Assembly: GCF_009739905.1 (NCBI RefSeq)
Contig: NZ_CP034279.1
Location: forward strand, 5,952,001-6,016,000
Length of the DNA: 64,000 bases
Direction of reading: 5' to 3'
Source: Streptomyces ficellus
Lineage (GTDB): Bacteria > Actinomycetota > Actinomycetes > Streptomycetales > Streptomycetaceae
Below the pieces are notes generated by a model that made no database searches, was not told where the DNA came from, and worked only from the letters and a program-made list of their open reading frames with translations. Below, one piece after another: positions 25,343 to 34,058 of this stretch. A program made the translations under genes and the position numbers. The first letter of the stretch is position 1; every line of letters begins with the position of its first letter.

Positions 25343-26359
25343 CTAGGCCGTGTCCGGGCGCTGCGCCGGGACGACCGGCAGCGGATAGACCGGGGGAGTG
25401 CCGCCGAACTCGGGGCACACCGACTGGTGGTCGCACCATCCGCACAGCTTGGTCGGACGCGGCCGCCAGTCACCCGTCTCGGTGGCGTGCGCGATCGCGT
25501 CCCACAGGGCCTGGAGCTTGCGCTCCACCCGCAGCAGGTCCGCCTCCACCGGGTCGTACGTCAGCACGTCGCCGCTGCCCAGGTACACCAGCTGGAGCCG
25601 GCGCGGCACCACGCCCTTCAGCCGCCAGACCACCAGGGCGTAGAACTTCATCTGGAACAGCGCGCCCTCGCTGTACTCCGGGCGCGGGGCCTTGCCCGTC
25701 TTGTAGTCGACGATCCGCACCTCACCCGTGGGGGCGACGTCGACCCGGTCGATCACCCCGCGCAGTCGCAGCCCCGAGTCCAGCTCGGTCTCCACGAACA
25801 GCTCCCGCTCCGCGGGCTCCAGCCGCGTCGGGTCCTCCAGCGTGAACCACCGCTCGACCAGCTGCTCCGCCTCCGCCAGCCAGCGCGCCAGCAGCTCCCC
25901 GTCCGCGTCCCCCGCGAACAGCTCCGCGAGCTCCGGCCGCGACTCCAGCAGCCGCGTCCACTGCCCCGGCACCATCGCCCTGGCCCGCGGCACCGTCCGG
26001 TCCACCGCCGGATCGTCGAAGAGCCGCTCCAGCACGGCGTGCACCAGCGTGCCCCGCGTCGCCGCCGCGCTCGGCTTCTCCGGCAGCTTGTCGATCACCC
26101 GGAAGCGGTACAACAACGGGCACTGCATGAAGTCGCTGGCCCGCGACGGCGAGAGCGAAGCGGGCGGCCGCGGCCCCAGCACGGCGCCCGGCACACCGTC
26201 CGCGGCACCCGGGGCGCCCTCGGCGGAACCCGTGGCGCCCGAGGCACCGCCGGGGCCGGGACCTGCGAGGTCCACCGGACCGGCGGGGGCTGGCGCACCG
26301 GCGGACGGCCCGGCGGCGGCGGGCGACGGGCTCGGGGAGCTGGACGGGCTCGTGGTCAT
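25343..26359 (-). CDS. RecB-family PD-(D/E)XK nuclease with probable Fe-S cluster
   Basis: 338 residues. The first ~65 residues are Pro/Ala/Ser-rich and probably disordered. The nuclease core follows: SLSPSRASDFMQCPLLYRF (~68-86), GTLVHAVLERLF (~101-112) and the active site GEVRIVDYKTGKAPRP (~212-227; D and K of the PD-(D/E)XK core). One cysteine before the core (MQCP) plus three after it (CGWCDHQSVCP) fit the AddB/Cas4-type iron-staple 4Fe-4S cluster. Likely a DNA-repair exonuclease; partner proteins unknown. TAGGGT lies 8 bases before the ATG, so transcription may be leaderless. Divergent from the site-2 protease. Confidence 0.9.
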   Translation of the reverse strand: MTTSPSSSPSPSPAAAGPSAGAPAPAGPVDLAGPGPGGASGATGSAEGAPGAADGVPGAVLGPRPPASLSPSRASDFMQCPLLYRFRVIDKLPEKPSAAATRGTLVHAVLERLFDDPAVDRTVPRARAMVPGQWTRLLESRPELAELFAGDADGELLARWLAEAEQLVERWFTLEDPTRLEPAERELFVETELDSGLRLRGVIDRVDVAPTGEVRIVDYKTGKAPRPEYSEGALFQMKFYALVVWRLKGVVPRRLQLVYLGSGDVLTYDPVEADLLRVERKLQALWDAIAHATETGDWRPRPTKLCGWCDHQSVCPEFGGTPPVYPLPVVPAQRPDTA

Positions 26360-26466
26360 GGTTCAGAACCCTACGGCCCGCCACTGACACCGCGCGGCAT
26401 ACCATCGACGCCAGACCCTCCCACACTGCATGATCGTCGTGTGACGCTTCACACCGAAGGGAACCT

Positions 26467-27714
26467 GTGAACAAGGACGACGAGAGCGGCGAGCACTCCC
26501 GCCCGCGGTCCGAGCCGGCCGGAACCACCGCTCCCGACAGCGGAAAGCCGCAGCGGCCGAGGGAAGGCGGCGGCATCCTGATGGGCCGCATCTTCGGCGT
26601 GCCCGTGTACGTCGCCCCGAGCTGGTTCCTGGTCGCGGCCCTCATCACCTGGGTGTTCGGCGGCCAGATCGAACGGGTCCTCCCCGAGCTCGGCAACGCC
26701 CGCTACCTGGTCTCCCTCTTCTTCGCGGTCGCCTTCTACGCCTCCGTGCTCGTGCACGAGCTGGCCCACACCGTCGCCGCCCTGCGCTTCAAGCTGCCGG
26801 TGCGCCGCATCCAGCTCCAGTTCTTCGGAGGCGTCTCCGAGATCGAGAAGGAGTGCGAGACCCCCGGCCGCGAGTTCGTCCTCGCCTTCGTCGGCCCGCT
26901 GCTCTCCCTGCTCCTCGCCGGGGTCTTCTACGGCGCGATGTACGCCGCCGAGCCCGGCACGGTCCCGGGCGTCCTGCTCGCCGGCCTGATGATCTCCAAC
27001 CTCATCGTCGCCGCCTTCAACCTGCTGCCCGGCCTCCCGCTCGACGGGGGCCGCATGCTCCGCGCCGTGGTCTGGAAGATCACCGGCAAGCCCATGACCG
27101 GCACCGTCGCCGCCGCCTGGGTCGGCCGGGCCCTCGCCGTCACCGTCCTCATCGGCCTCCCGCTGCTCACCCACACCGGCGCCCTCGGCAACGCGACCGA
27201 GGACATCAGCGGCCTGGAAACCGTCACCGACGCGCTCCTGGCCGCGATCCTCGCCGCCATCATCTGGACGGGGGCCGGCAACAGCCTCCGGATGGCCCGG
27301 CTCCGCGAACACCTCCCCGAGCTGCGCGCCCGCACCCTCACCCGCCGCGCCGTCCCGGTCGAGCCCGCCACCCCGCTGTCCGAGGCCCTCCGCCGCGCCA
27401 ACGAGGCGGGCGCGCGCGCCCTCGTGGTCGTCGACGGCGAGGGCGAGCCGACCGCGCTCGTCCGTGAGACCGCCATCGTCGGCGTCCCCCAGCACCGCCG
27501 TCCCTGGGTCGCCGTCAGCGGTCTCGCCCAGGACCTCACCGAGGGCATGCGGGTCCCCGCGGACCTCGCGGGCGAGGCGCTGCTGGACGCCCTGCGGGCC
27601 ACCCCGGCCACCGAGTACCTGGTGGTGGAGGAGTCCGGCGCCATCTACGGCGTCCTGTCCACCGCGGACGTCGAGCGGGCCTTCGTCCAGGCCATGGCAC
27701 GGCCGGGTTCCTGA
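26467..27714 (+). CDS. Site-2 protease family (M50) membrane metalloprotease with CBS domains
   Basis: 415 residues. Multi-pass membrane zinc protease: HELAH at 97-101 (zinc ligands and catalytic Glu) and the third ligand in LPGLPLDGGRMLRA (~195-208). A C-terminal pair of CBS motifs (~290-405; TPLSEALRRANEAGARALVV, TEYLVVEESGAIYGVLST) may sense an adenine nucleotide. Related enzymes cut membrane-bound anti-sigma factors or SpoIVFB substrates; the substrate here is unknown. GTG start with GAAGGGAAC upstream. The trmI promoter lies just beyond its end. Confidence 0.93.
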   Translation: MNKDDESGEHSRPRSEPAGTTAPDSGKPQRPREGGGILMGRIFGVPVYVAPSWFLVAALITWVFGGQIERVLPELGNARYLVSLFFAVAFYASVLVHELAHTVAALRFKLPVRRIQLQFFGGVSEIEKECETPGREFVLAFVGPLLSLLLAGVFYGAMYAAEPGTVPGVLLAGLMISNLIVAAFNLLPGLPLDGGRMLRAVVWKITGKPMTGTVAAAWVGRALAVTVLIGLPLLTHTGALGNATEDISGLETVTDALLAAILAAIIWTGAGNSLRMARLREHLPELRARTLTRRAVPVEPATPLSEALRRANEAGARALVVVDGEGEPTALVRETAIVGVPQHRRPWVAVSGLAQDLTEGMRVPADLAGEALLDALRATPATEYLVVEESGAIYGVLSTADVERAFVQAMARPGS

Positions 27715-27720
27715 AACCCA

Positions 27721-27726
27721 TACACT
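27721..27726 (+). promoter_or_regulatory. -10 hexamer TACACT of leaderless trmI
   Basis: TACACT ends exactly 6 bases before the ATG at 27733; there is no ribosome-binding site. Confidence 0.5.
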
Positions 27727-27732
27727 GGTCAC

Positions 27733-28620
27733 ATGTCCGAACCGACCGGTGCCGCCCGCCGTCGCGGGCCCTTCGAAGTCGGGGACCAGGTCCAGCTCAC
27801 CGACCCCAAGGGACGCCACTACACGTTCACGCTCGAGGCCGGGAAGAATTTTCACACCCACAAGGGTTCCTTCCCGCACGACGAGCTGATCGGTGCTCCC
27901 GAGGGCAGTGTTGTCCGTACCACGGGAAACGTCGCCTACCTCGCGCTGCGCCCCCTGCTCCCCGACTACGTCCTGTCCATGCCCCGCGGCGCCGCCGTGG
28001 TCTACCCCAAGGACGCGGGGCAGATCCTGGCCTTCGCCGACATCTTCCCCGGCGCGCGCGTCGTCGAGGCCGGTGTGGGCTCCGGCTCGCTCAGCAGCTT
28101 CCTGCTCCGCGCCATCGGCGACGACGGCATGCTGCACTCCTACGAGCGCCGCGAGGACTTCGCCGAGATCGCCAAGGGCAACGTCGAGCGCTACTTCGGC
28201 GGCCCGCACCCCGCCTGGCAGCTCACCGTCGGCGACCTCCAGGACAACCTCTCCGACACCGACGTGGACCGGGTCATCCTGGACATGCTCGCCCCCTGGG
28301 AGTGCCTGGAGGCCGTCTCCAAGGCCCTCGTTCCCGGCGGCATCCTGTGCTGCTACGTGGCGACCACCACGCAGCTCGCCCGCACTGTGGAGTCCATCCG
28401 CGAGATCGGCTGCTACGCCGAGCCGCAGCCGTGGGAGTCGATGATCCGCAACTGGCACGTCGAGGGCCTGGCCGTGCGCCCCGACCACCGGATGATCGGG
28501 CACACCGGCTTCCTGGTCACCGCCCGCCGCCTCGCGGACGGTGTGGAGCCCCCGATGCGCCGCCGCCGCCCCGCCAAGGGCGCGTACGGCGACGACTACG
28601 AAGGCCCCAACAAGGGCTGA
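27733..28620 (+). CDS. trmI: tRNA (adenine-58-N1)-methyltransferase TrmI
   Basis: 295 residues. Methylates N1 of A58 in the tRNA T-loop with SAM, as a homotetramer. An N-terminal beta-barrel-like domain (FEVGDQVQLTDPKGRHYTF) precedes the Rossmann methyltransferase with motif I VVEAGVGSGSLSSFLL (~111-126), and the VDRVILDMLAPWE segment (~176-188) carries the catalytic acidic residue. Length and order match the M. tuberculosis Rv2118c type. In actinomycetes this gene commonly sits near the proteasome ATPase gene, as here. Predicted leaderless; followed by a strong terminator. Confidence 0.95.
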   Translation: MSEPTGAARRRGPFEVGDQVQLTDPKGRHYTFTLEAGKNFHTHKGSFPHDELIGAPEGSVVRTTGNVAYLALRPLLPDYVLSMPRGAAVVYPKDAGQILAFADIFPGARVVEAGVGSGSLSSFLLRAIGDDGMLHSYERREDFAEIAKGNVERYFGGPHPAWQLTVGDLQDNLSDTDVDRVILDMLAPWECLEAVSKALVPGGILCCYVATTTQLARTVESIREIGCYAEPQPWESMIRNWHVEGLAVRPDHRMIGHTGFLVTARRLADGVEPPMRRRRPAKGAYGDDYEGPNKG

Positions 28621-28651
28621 CGCCCGGGGGCTGACGCCCCGACAACGCAGC

Positions 28652-28701
28652 GGCGCCGCCGTCGAGTTCCCGCCATCGGTGGGGAACTCGGCGGCGGCGC
28701 C
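28652..28701 (+). terminator. Strong hairpin terminator after trmI
   Basis: A 20-bp stem (28652-28671 with 28682-28701, one G-U) and a 10-base loop. Confidence 0.8.
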
Positions 28702-28820
28702 TCCATATTCGCCGGGACCGGCCGCGCCGGTGTCCCGTGCGACCCCGCGGTTCCGCCCGGCTGTGACGTGTGGCACGATGCTGGCCACCCCCACCGCACC
28801 GCCCACAGGAGGCACTCCGC

Positions 28821-29399
28821 GTGCAGACCTCCGCCCTCCCGGACCTCGCGCACACCCACGCCCGCCCCGCGCACTGGCTCGCCACCGCCGCGGCGATGGC
28901 CGCGGTGGTCGCCGGCGCCGCGCTGTTCCAGCCCGACGCGGCCACCGCCTCTCAAACGGGCGGAATCCGGACAACGGCGGTCCCCGCCCCGGCACCCGCT
29001 CCCGACCCGGCGGCGGTGACGTACCCGCTCGAATGCGGGGACGCGGGCAGCGTGGTGGCGAAACGGGCGACGGGTGACCTCGACGGCGACGGGAGTCCGG
29101 AGACGGTCGTCGCGGCCCACTGCCGGGCGGGCTCGGGAACGCCGCCGAGCGGTGTGTACGTCCTGGCCCGCGCCACCGGCGACGCGGCCGCGTCCCGGGT
29201 GGTGGCCACCCTGGTGGAACCGGCCGAGCGACGCAGCGTCGCCACCCTCGCCGTACGTGACGGAGCCGTCACCGCGTCCCTGCTCGGCTACTCCTCGGCG
29301 GACGTGCCGAGGTGCTGTCCCGATCAGCGAGAGACGGTCAAGTGGCGGTGGGAGGGGGACAAGTTCGTCCGCTCCGCCGCCACCGCCACGGGTGCGTGA
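28821..29399 (+). CDS. Hypothetical membrane-anchored or secreted protein
   Basis: 192 residues, not recognised. A hydrophobic segment at ~15-38 (HWLATAAAMAAVVAGAALF) acts as signal anchor or signal peptide. The extracytoplasmic part contains YPLECGDAGSVVAKRATGDLDGDG, reminiscent of a single FG-GAP/VCBS-like or EF-hand-like Asp-rich loop (DLDGDG, ~92-97), and a late cysteine pair (VPRCCPDQ). GTG start at 28821 with AGGAGG 8 bases upstream. Convergent with the ferredoxin gene, 4 bases apart. Function unknown. Confidence 0.75.
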   Translation: MQTSALPDLAHTHARPAHWLATAAAMAAVVAGAALFQPDAATASQTGGIRTTAVPAPAPAPDPAAVTYPLECGDAGSVVAKRATGDLDGDGSPETVVAAHCRAGSGTPPSGVYVLARATGDAAASRVVATLVEPAERRSVATLAVRDGAVTASLLGYSSADVPRCCPDQRETVKWRWEGDKFVRSAATATGA

Positions 29400-29403
29400 G
29401 CGG

Positions 29404-29715
29404 TCACTCCGCGTCAGGGCCGTAGACCTCGACCCTGTCCGAAACGCGGCGTACGTGGATGCAGTCGCCCGGGCACTCCTTGGCGGAGTCCACGACGTCC
29501 TGGAGCAGGGGCAGCGGAACGGGTGTGGTGGCGCCCGGGTCCTGGAGCAGCTCGTCGTCGGAGCTCTTCACGTACGCCAGGCCGTCGATGTCCAGCTCGA
29601 AGACCTCGGGCGCGTACTGGGCGCAGATTCCGTCGCCGGTGCAGAGGTCCTGGTCGATCCAGACCTCCAGGGCCTCGCCGGCGCCCGTGGTCGGAGCCTC
29701 GTGCTGCACGGTCAT
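29404..29715 (-). CDS. Ferredoxin (3Fe-4S/4Fe-4S type)
   Basis: 103 residues. Cysteines in DQDLCTGDGICAQYAPEVF (~22-40) and AKECPGDCIHV (~78-88) form a single-cluster ferredoxin of the actinobacterial type; the residue between the first two cysteines (CTGDGIC) suggests a 3Fe-4S cluster or one with a non-Cys ligand. Such proteins feed electrons to cytochromes P450 or other oxidoreductases; none is adjacent. ATG with GGCAGGAA upstream. Divergent from arc. Confidence 0.9.
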   Translation of the reverse strand: MTVQHEAPTTGAGEALEVWIDQDLCTGDGICAQYAPEVFELDIDGLAYVKSSDDELLQDPGATTPVPLPLLQDVVDSAKECPGDCIHVRRVSDRVEVYGPDAE

Positions 29716-29903
29716 GTTCCTGCCTCTGGTGTGGTAAGTCGGGCCAACGCTGACGGGTGTTGACCACTCCGACCATACAACCGCCCGCTTTCAAGTGTTG
29801 ATGGGTGGGTATCCCCCTGATGCGAGGGAGAGCGCAAGGGTGAAGATCGGACACACCCCGAGAGTCTTTGTGATCTAGGGGTTTCAATCATCACCAGCCC
29901 AGG

Positions 29904-29909
29904 TAGGGT
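29904..29909 (+). promoter_or_regulatory. -10 hexamer TAGGGT upstream of arc
   Basis: TAGGGT lies 38 bases before the arc GTG; TTTCAA at 29882-29887 is a weak -35 at 16-base spacing. The 29,760-29,900 stretch is unusually AT-rich for this genome, as expected of a regulatory region. Confidence 0.4.
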
Positions 29910-29947
29910 CAGGAAGCGTCCAGCTCCCCTTGGAGGAGGTGAGGACC

Positions 29948-31714
29948 GTGGCAGCCCACGACGACGACATCAACCGCGGCATCCGGCCGGGGCGGGGGTC
30001 TGAAGACCCTGCCGGCCAGGTTGCCTATCTCGAGCAGGAAATCGCCGTCCTGCGACGTAAGCTCGCCGACTCTCCGCGTCACACGAGGATTCTCGAAGAG
30101 CGGATCGTCGAGCTGCAGACCAACCTGGCCGGCGTGTCCGCGCAGAACGAGCGACTCGCCAACACGCTCCGTGAGGCCCGCGACCAGATCGTGGCCCTCA
30201 AGGAGGAGGTCGACCGGCTCGCGCAGCCACCGGCCGGCTTCGGTGTGTTCCTGCAGTCGAACGAGGACGGCACGTGCGACATCTTCACCGGGGGCCGCAA
30301 GCTCCGGGTGAACGTCAGCCCCAGCGTCGAGCTCGACGAGCTCCGGCGCGGCCAGGAACTGATGCTCAACGAAGCGCTCAACGTGGTCGAGGCCATGGAG
30401 TTCGAGCGCGCCGGGGACATCGTCACCCTCAAGGAGATCCTCGAGGACGGCGAGCGCGCCCTGGTGATCGGGCACACCGACGAGGAGCGGGTGGTGAGGC
30501 TCGCCGAGCCGCTGCTGGACACCACCATCCGCCCCGGCGACGCCCTGCTGCTGGAGCCCAGGTCCGGCTACGTCTACGAGGTGATCCCGAAGAGCGAGGT
30601 CGAGGAGCTCGTCCTCGAGGAGGTCCCGGACGTCGACTACACGAAGATCGGTGGTCTGGGGAACCAGATCGAACTGATCCGTGACGCGGTCGAGCTTCCG
30701 TACCTCTACCCCGACCTCTTCCAGGAGCACGAGCTGCGGCCGCCGAAGGGAATCCTCCTCTACGGCCCGCCCGGCTGCGGCAAGACGCTGATCGCGAAGG
30801 CCGTCGCCAACTCCCTTGCCAAGAAGGTCGCCGAGGTGACCGGGCAGCCCGCGGGGAAGAGCTACTTCCTCAACATCAAGGGCCCCGAGCTCCTCAACAA
30901 GTACGTCGGCGAGACCGAGCGGCACATCCGCCTGGTCTTCCAGCGTGCTCGTGAGAAGGCGAGCGAGGGCACCCCGGTGATCGTCTTCTTCGACGAGATG
31001 GAGTCCCTCTTCCGCACCCGTGGCTCCGGTGTCAGCTCGGACGTGGAGAACACCATCGTCCCGCAGCTGCTCGCCGAGATCGACGGTGTGGAGGGCCTGG
31101 AGAACGTCATCGTCATCGGCGCCTCCAACCGCGAGGACATGATCGACCCCGCCATCCTCCGGCCGGGCCGTCTCGACGTGAAGATCAAGATCGAGCGTCC
31201 GGACGCCGAGGCCGCGAAGGACATCTTCGCCAAGTACCTGACATCCTCGCTGCCGCTGCACTCCGACGACCTGGCCGAGCACAATGGGTCCAAGGAAGCC
31301 GCGGCCCAGGCGATGATCCAGTCGGTCGTGGAGCAGATGTACGCGGAGTCGGAGGAGAACCGGTTCCTCGAGGTCACGTACGCCAACGGCGACAAGGAAG
31401 TCCTGTACTTCAAGGACTTCAATTCCGGCGCGATGATCCAGAACATCGTCGACCGGGCGAAGAAGATGGCCATCAAGGCCTTCCTCGACCACAACCAGAA
31501 GGGCCTCCGGGTCTCCCACCTCCTCCAGGCCTGCGTGGACGAGTTCAAGGAGAACGAGGACCTGCCGAACACCACCAACCCGGACGACTGGGCCCGGATC
31601 TCCGGAAAGAAGGGCGAGCGGATCGTATTCATCCGCACACTCGTCACCGGAAAGCAGGGCGCCGACACCGGTCGGTCCATCGACACGGTGGCGAACACCG
31701 GTCAGTACCTGTAG
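29948..31714 (+). CDS. arc: Proteasome-associated ATPase (ARC/Mpa)
   Basis: 588 residues. Hexameric AAA+ unfoldase that captures Pup-tagged proteins and feeds them into the 20S core. N-terminal coiled coil (~20-75; GQVAYLEQEIAVLRRKLAD) that binds Pup, tandem OB domains (~80-230), and AAA module with Walker A GPPGCGKT (~272-279) and Walker B VIVFFDEMES (~345-354). The C-terminal GQYL supplies the penultimate Tyr needed to dock in the proteasome alpha ring and open its gate. GTG start at 29948 with GGAGGAGGT 7 bases upstream. A terminator separates it from dop. Confidence 0.97.
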   Translation: MAAHDDDINRGIRPGRGSEDPAGQVAYLEQEIAVLRRKLADSPRHTRILEERIVELQTNLAGVSAQNERLANTLREARDQIVALKEEVDRLAQPPAGFGVFLQSNEDGTCDIFTGGRKLRVNVSPSVELDELRRGQELMLNEALNVVEAMEFERAGDIVTLKEILEDGERALVIGHTDEERVVRLAEPLLDTTIRPGDALLLEPRSGYVYEVIPKSEVEELVLEEVPDVDYTKIGGLGNQIELIRDAVELPYLYPDLFQEHELRPPKGILLYGPPGCGKTLIAKAVANSLAKKVAEVTGQPAGKSYFLNIKGPELLNKYVGETERHIRLVFQRAREKASEGTPVIVFFDEMESLFRTRGSGVSSDVENTIVPQLLAEIDGVEGLENVIVIGASNREDMIDPAILRPGRLDVKIKIERPDAEAAKDIFAKYLTSSLPLHSDDLAEHNGSKEAAAQAMIQSVVEQMYAESEENRFLEVTYANGDKEVLYFKDFNSGAMIQNIVDRAKKMAIKAFLDHNQKGLRVSHLLQACVDEFKENEDLPNTTNPDDWARISGKKGERIVFIRTLVTGKQGADTGRSIDTVANTGQYL

Positions 31715-31744
31715 AGCGCGATTCCGGCTGCGGGTGCCCCGGAT

Positions 31745-31766
31745 TTCCCCGCCCTCGGGCGGGGAA
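31745..31766 (+). terminator. Hairpin terminator between arc and dop
   Basis: TTCCCCGCCC and GGGCGGGGAA with a 2-base loop, 30 bases after the arc stop; implies separate promoters for dop. Confidence 0.6.
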
Positions 31767-31986
31767 GGGCATCCGCGGCCGGTCGCATTCACGGTCCTGG
31801 CCACCATTCCGACCACACCGCAGCAATGACGCAATTGATCTCCCCACCAGCGCGGAGGCGTTCTAGGCTCTTCCGTACCGCCGAGTCGCGCAGTGCGGGG
31901 ACGGGCACCGCACACGCACCGGAGAAGCAGCAGCGGTACTTGAGCGCCGTTCCCGGACGGGGACGCCGCCGGGCAAGGAGGGCCGC

Positions 31987-33498
31987 ATGACCGTACGGCG
32001 AGTAATGGGCATCGAGACGGAGTACGGGATCTCCGTCCCCGGTCACCCGAACGCCAATGCCATGCTCACCTCGTCCCAGATCGTCAACGCCTACGCGGCG
32101 GCGATGCACCGGGCGCGGCGCGCCCGCTGGGACTTCGAGGAGGAGAATCCGCTGCGGGACGCCCGCGGCTTCGACCTCGCCCGCGAGGCCGCCGATTCCA
32201 GCCAGCTCACGGACGAGGACATCGGCCTGGCCAATGTGATCCTCACCAATGGCGCACGGCTCTACGTCGACCACGCCCACCCCGAGTACAGCGCGCCCGA
32301 GGTCACCAATCCGCGCGACGCCGTCCTGTGGGACAAGGCCGGCGAGCGGATCATGGCGGAGGCCGCGGAGCGGGCGGCCCAGCTCCCGGGCGCCCAGCCG
32401 ATCCACCTCTACAAGAACAACACCGACAACAAGGGCGCCTCCTACGGCACGCACGAGAACTACCTGATGAAGCGGGAGACCCCCTTCTCGGACATCGTGC
32501 GCCACCTGACGCCCTTCTTCGTCTCCCGCCAGGTCGTCACGGGCGCCGGCCGCGTCGGCATCGGGCAGGACGGGCACGAGCACGGCTTCCAGCTCAGCCA
32601 GCGAGCCGACTACTTCGAGGTCGAGGTCGGCCTGGAGACCACGCTCAAGCGCCCGATCATCAACACCCGGGACGAGCCCCACGCCGACGCCGAGAAGTAC
32701 CGCCGGCTCCATGTGATCATCGGCGACGCCAACCTCTCCGAGATCTCGACGTACCTCAAGCTGGGCACGACGGCCCTGGTGCTGTCGATGATCGAGGACG
32801 GCTTCATCACGGTCGACCTGGCCGTCGACCAGCCGGTGCGCACCCTGCACCAGGTGTCCCACGACCCGTCCCTCCAGTACCTGATCACGCTCCGCAGCGG
32901 CCGCACCCTCACCGCCGTACAACTCCAGATGGAGTACTTCGAGCTGGCCCGCAAGTACGTCGAGGAGCGGTTCGGCGCCGACGCCGACGAGCAGACCAAG
33001 GACGTGCTGGTCAGGTGGGAGGACACGCTCAACCGGCTGGAGAACGATCCGATGAGCCTGGCCGGTGAGCTGGACTGGGTCGCCAAGCGCGAGCTCATGG
33101 AGGGCTACCGTCGGCGGGACGACCTGGACTGGGACGCCGCCCGGCTGCACCTGGTGGACCTCCAGTACGCCGACGTGCGCCCCGACAAGGGCCTCTACAA
33201 CCGTCTGGTGGCCCGTGGGCGGATGAAGCGGCTGCTGGACGAGGAAACGGTCACGCGGGCCCAGTCGAAGCCTCCTGAGGACACCAGGGCCTATTTCCGG
33301 GGCCGGTGCCTGGAGCAGTACGCCGACGACGTCGCCGCGGCCTCCTGGGACTCGGTGATCTTCGACCTGCCGGGCCGTGACTCCCTGCAGCGCGTACCGA
33401 CGCTGGAACCGTTGCGCGGTACACGTAACCATGTGAAGGAGCTCCTGGACCGGTGCCGCACGGCCGAGGACCTGGTCCGCGTGCTGTCCGGCCACTGA
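31987..33498 (+). CDS. dop: Deamidase/depupylase Dop
   Basis: 503 residues. Glutamine-synthetase-like carboxylate-amine ligase fold; deamidates Pup's C-terminal Gln where present and removes Pup from substrates. Starts VRRVMGIETEYGISVPGH with the metal/ATP-site Glu. Residues ~30-75 (AAMHRARRARWDFEEENPLR...) are the insertion (Dop loop) that distinguishes Dop from the shorter PafA encoded at 38834. NNTDNKGASYGTHENYL (~143-159) is the shared nucleotide-site motif. ATG start with GGAGG. Here Pup already ends in Glu, so the deamidase step is not needed and depupylation is the likely role. Confidence 0.96.
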   Translation: MTVRRVMGIETEYGISVPGHPNANAMLTSSQIVNAYAAAMHRARRARWDFEEENPLRDARGFDLAREAADSSQLTDEDIGLANVILTNGARLYVDHAHPEYSAPEVTNPRDAVLWDKAGERIMAEAAERAAQLPGAQPIHLYKNNTDNKGASYGTHENYLMKRETPFSDIVRHLTPFFVSRQVVTGAGRVGIGQDGHEHGFQLSQRADYFEVEVGLETTLKRPIINTRDEPHADAEKYRRLHVIIGDANLSEISTYLKLGTTALVLSMIEDGFITVDLAVDQPVRTLHQVSHDPSLQYLITLRSGRTLTAVQLQMEYFELARKYVEERFGADADEQTKDVLVRWEDTLNRLENDPMSLAGELDWVAKRELMEGYRRRDDLDWDAARLHLVDLQYADVRPDKGLYNRLVARGRMKRLLDEETVTRAQSKPPEDTRAYFRGRCLEQYADDVAAASWDSVIFDLPGRDSLQRVPTLEPLRGTRNHVKELLDRCRTAEDLVRVLSGH

Positions 33499-33621
33499 GC
33501 GGGGCGCCGGCCGGTCACGGCCGGTGACGCGACCGAGTGCTCGTACGAAAAGAGCTTGGCCCGGCGATCTACGGGAATCATGGGGATACTCCCCGGACGT
33601 CGAAGAAAGTCCGGGCCGATG

Positions 33622-33645
33622 TCAGACCGTCCTTGTAGGGTCTGA
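33622..33645 (+). promoter_or_regulatory. Inverted repeat overlapping the pup -10
   Basis: TCAGACC (33622-33628) and GGTCTGA (33639-33645) flank TAGGGT (33636-33641), a -10 candidate about 50 bases before the pup ATG. A dimeric regulator could act here. Confidence 0.4.
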
Positions 33646-33691
33646 TCTTGAGAGACCGAACCAAGCGGGCAAACCGAGCGGGGTGAGGCAC

Positions 33692-33910
33692 ATGGCGACC
33701 AAGGACACCGGCGGCGGGCAGCAGAAGGCCACACGTTCCACCGAGGAGGTCGAGGAGCAGGCGCAGGACGCGCAGGCGTCCGAGGACCTCAAGGAGCGCC
33801 AGGAGAAGCTGTCCGACGACGTCGACTCCGTACTCGACGAGATCGACGACGTCCTCGAGGAGAACGCCGAGGACTTCGTACGGTCCTTCGTGCAAAAGGG
33901 CGGAGAGTAG
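33692..33910 (+). CDS. pup: Prokaryotic ubiquitin-like protein Pup
   Basis: 72 residues, small, acidic and intrinsically disordered. The C-terminal half (LKERQEKLSDDVDSVLDEID) forms the helix that docks on the ARC coiled coil, and the end FVQKGGE is the conserved GGE: Glu, not Gln, so Pup is ligation-ready without deamidation. PafA attaches the terminal Glu side chain to lysines of target proteins. The ATG at 33692 follows GGGTGAGG; an upstream in-frame GTG would add ~56 unrelated residues. It stands between dop and prcB. Confidence 0.97.
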   Translation: MATKDTGGGQQKATRSTEEVEEQAQDAQASEDLKERQEKLSDDVDSVLDEIDDVLEENAEDFVRSFVQKGGE

Positions 33911-34058
33911 CGCTCGTTGTCGTTCCGGTGCCGCCGGTGGAAGCCGACGGCACCGGGACGGATGACCGGCGACGGCACGGGTAAGGTCCGTGCACAGCAC
34001 GCATGATCGGCCCGGCCGCCGCAGCGGCGGGCCGCCGCCTCATTTCGGAAGGAAACGC

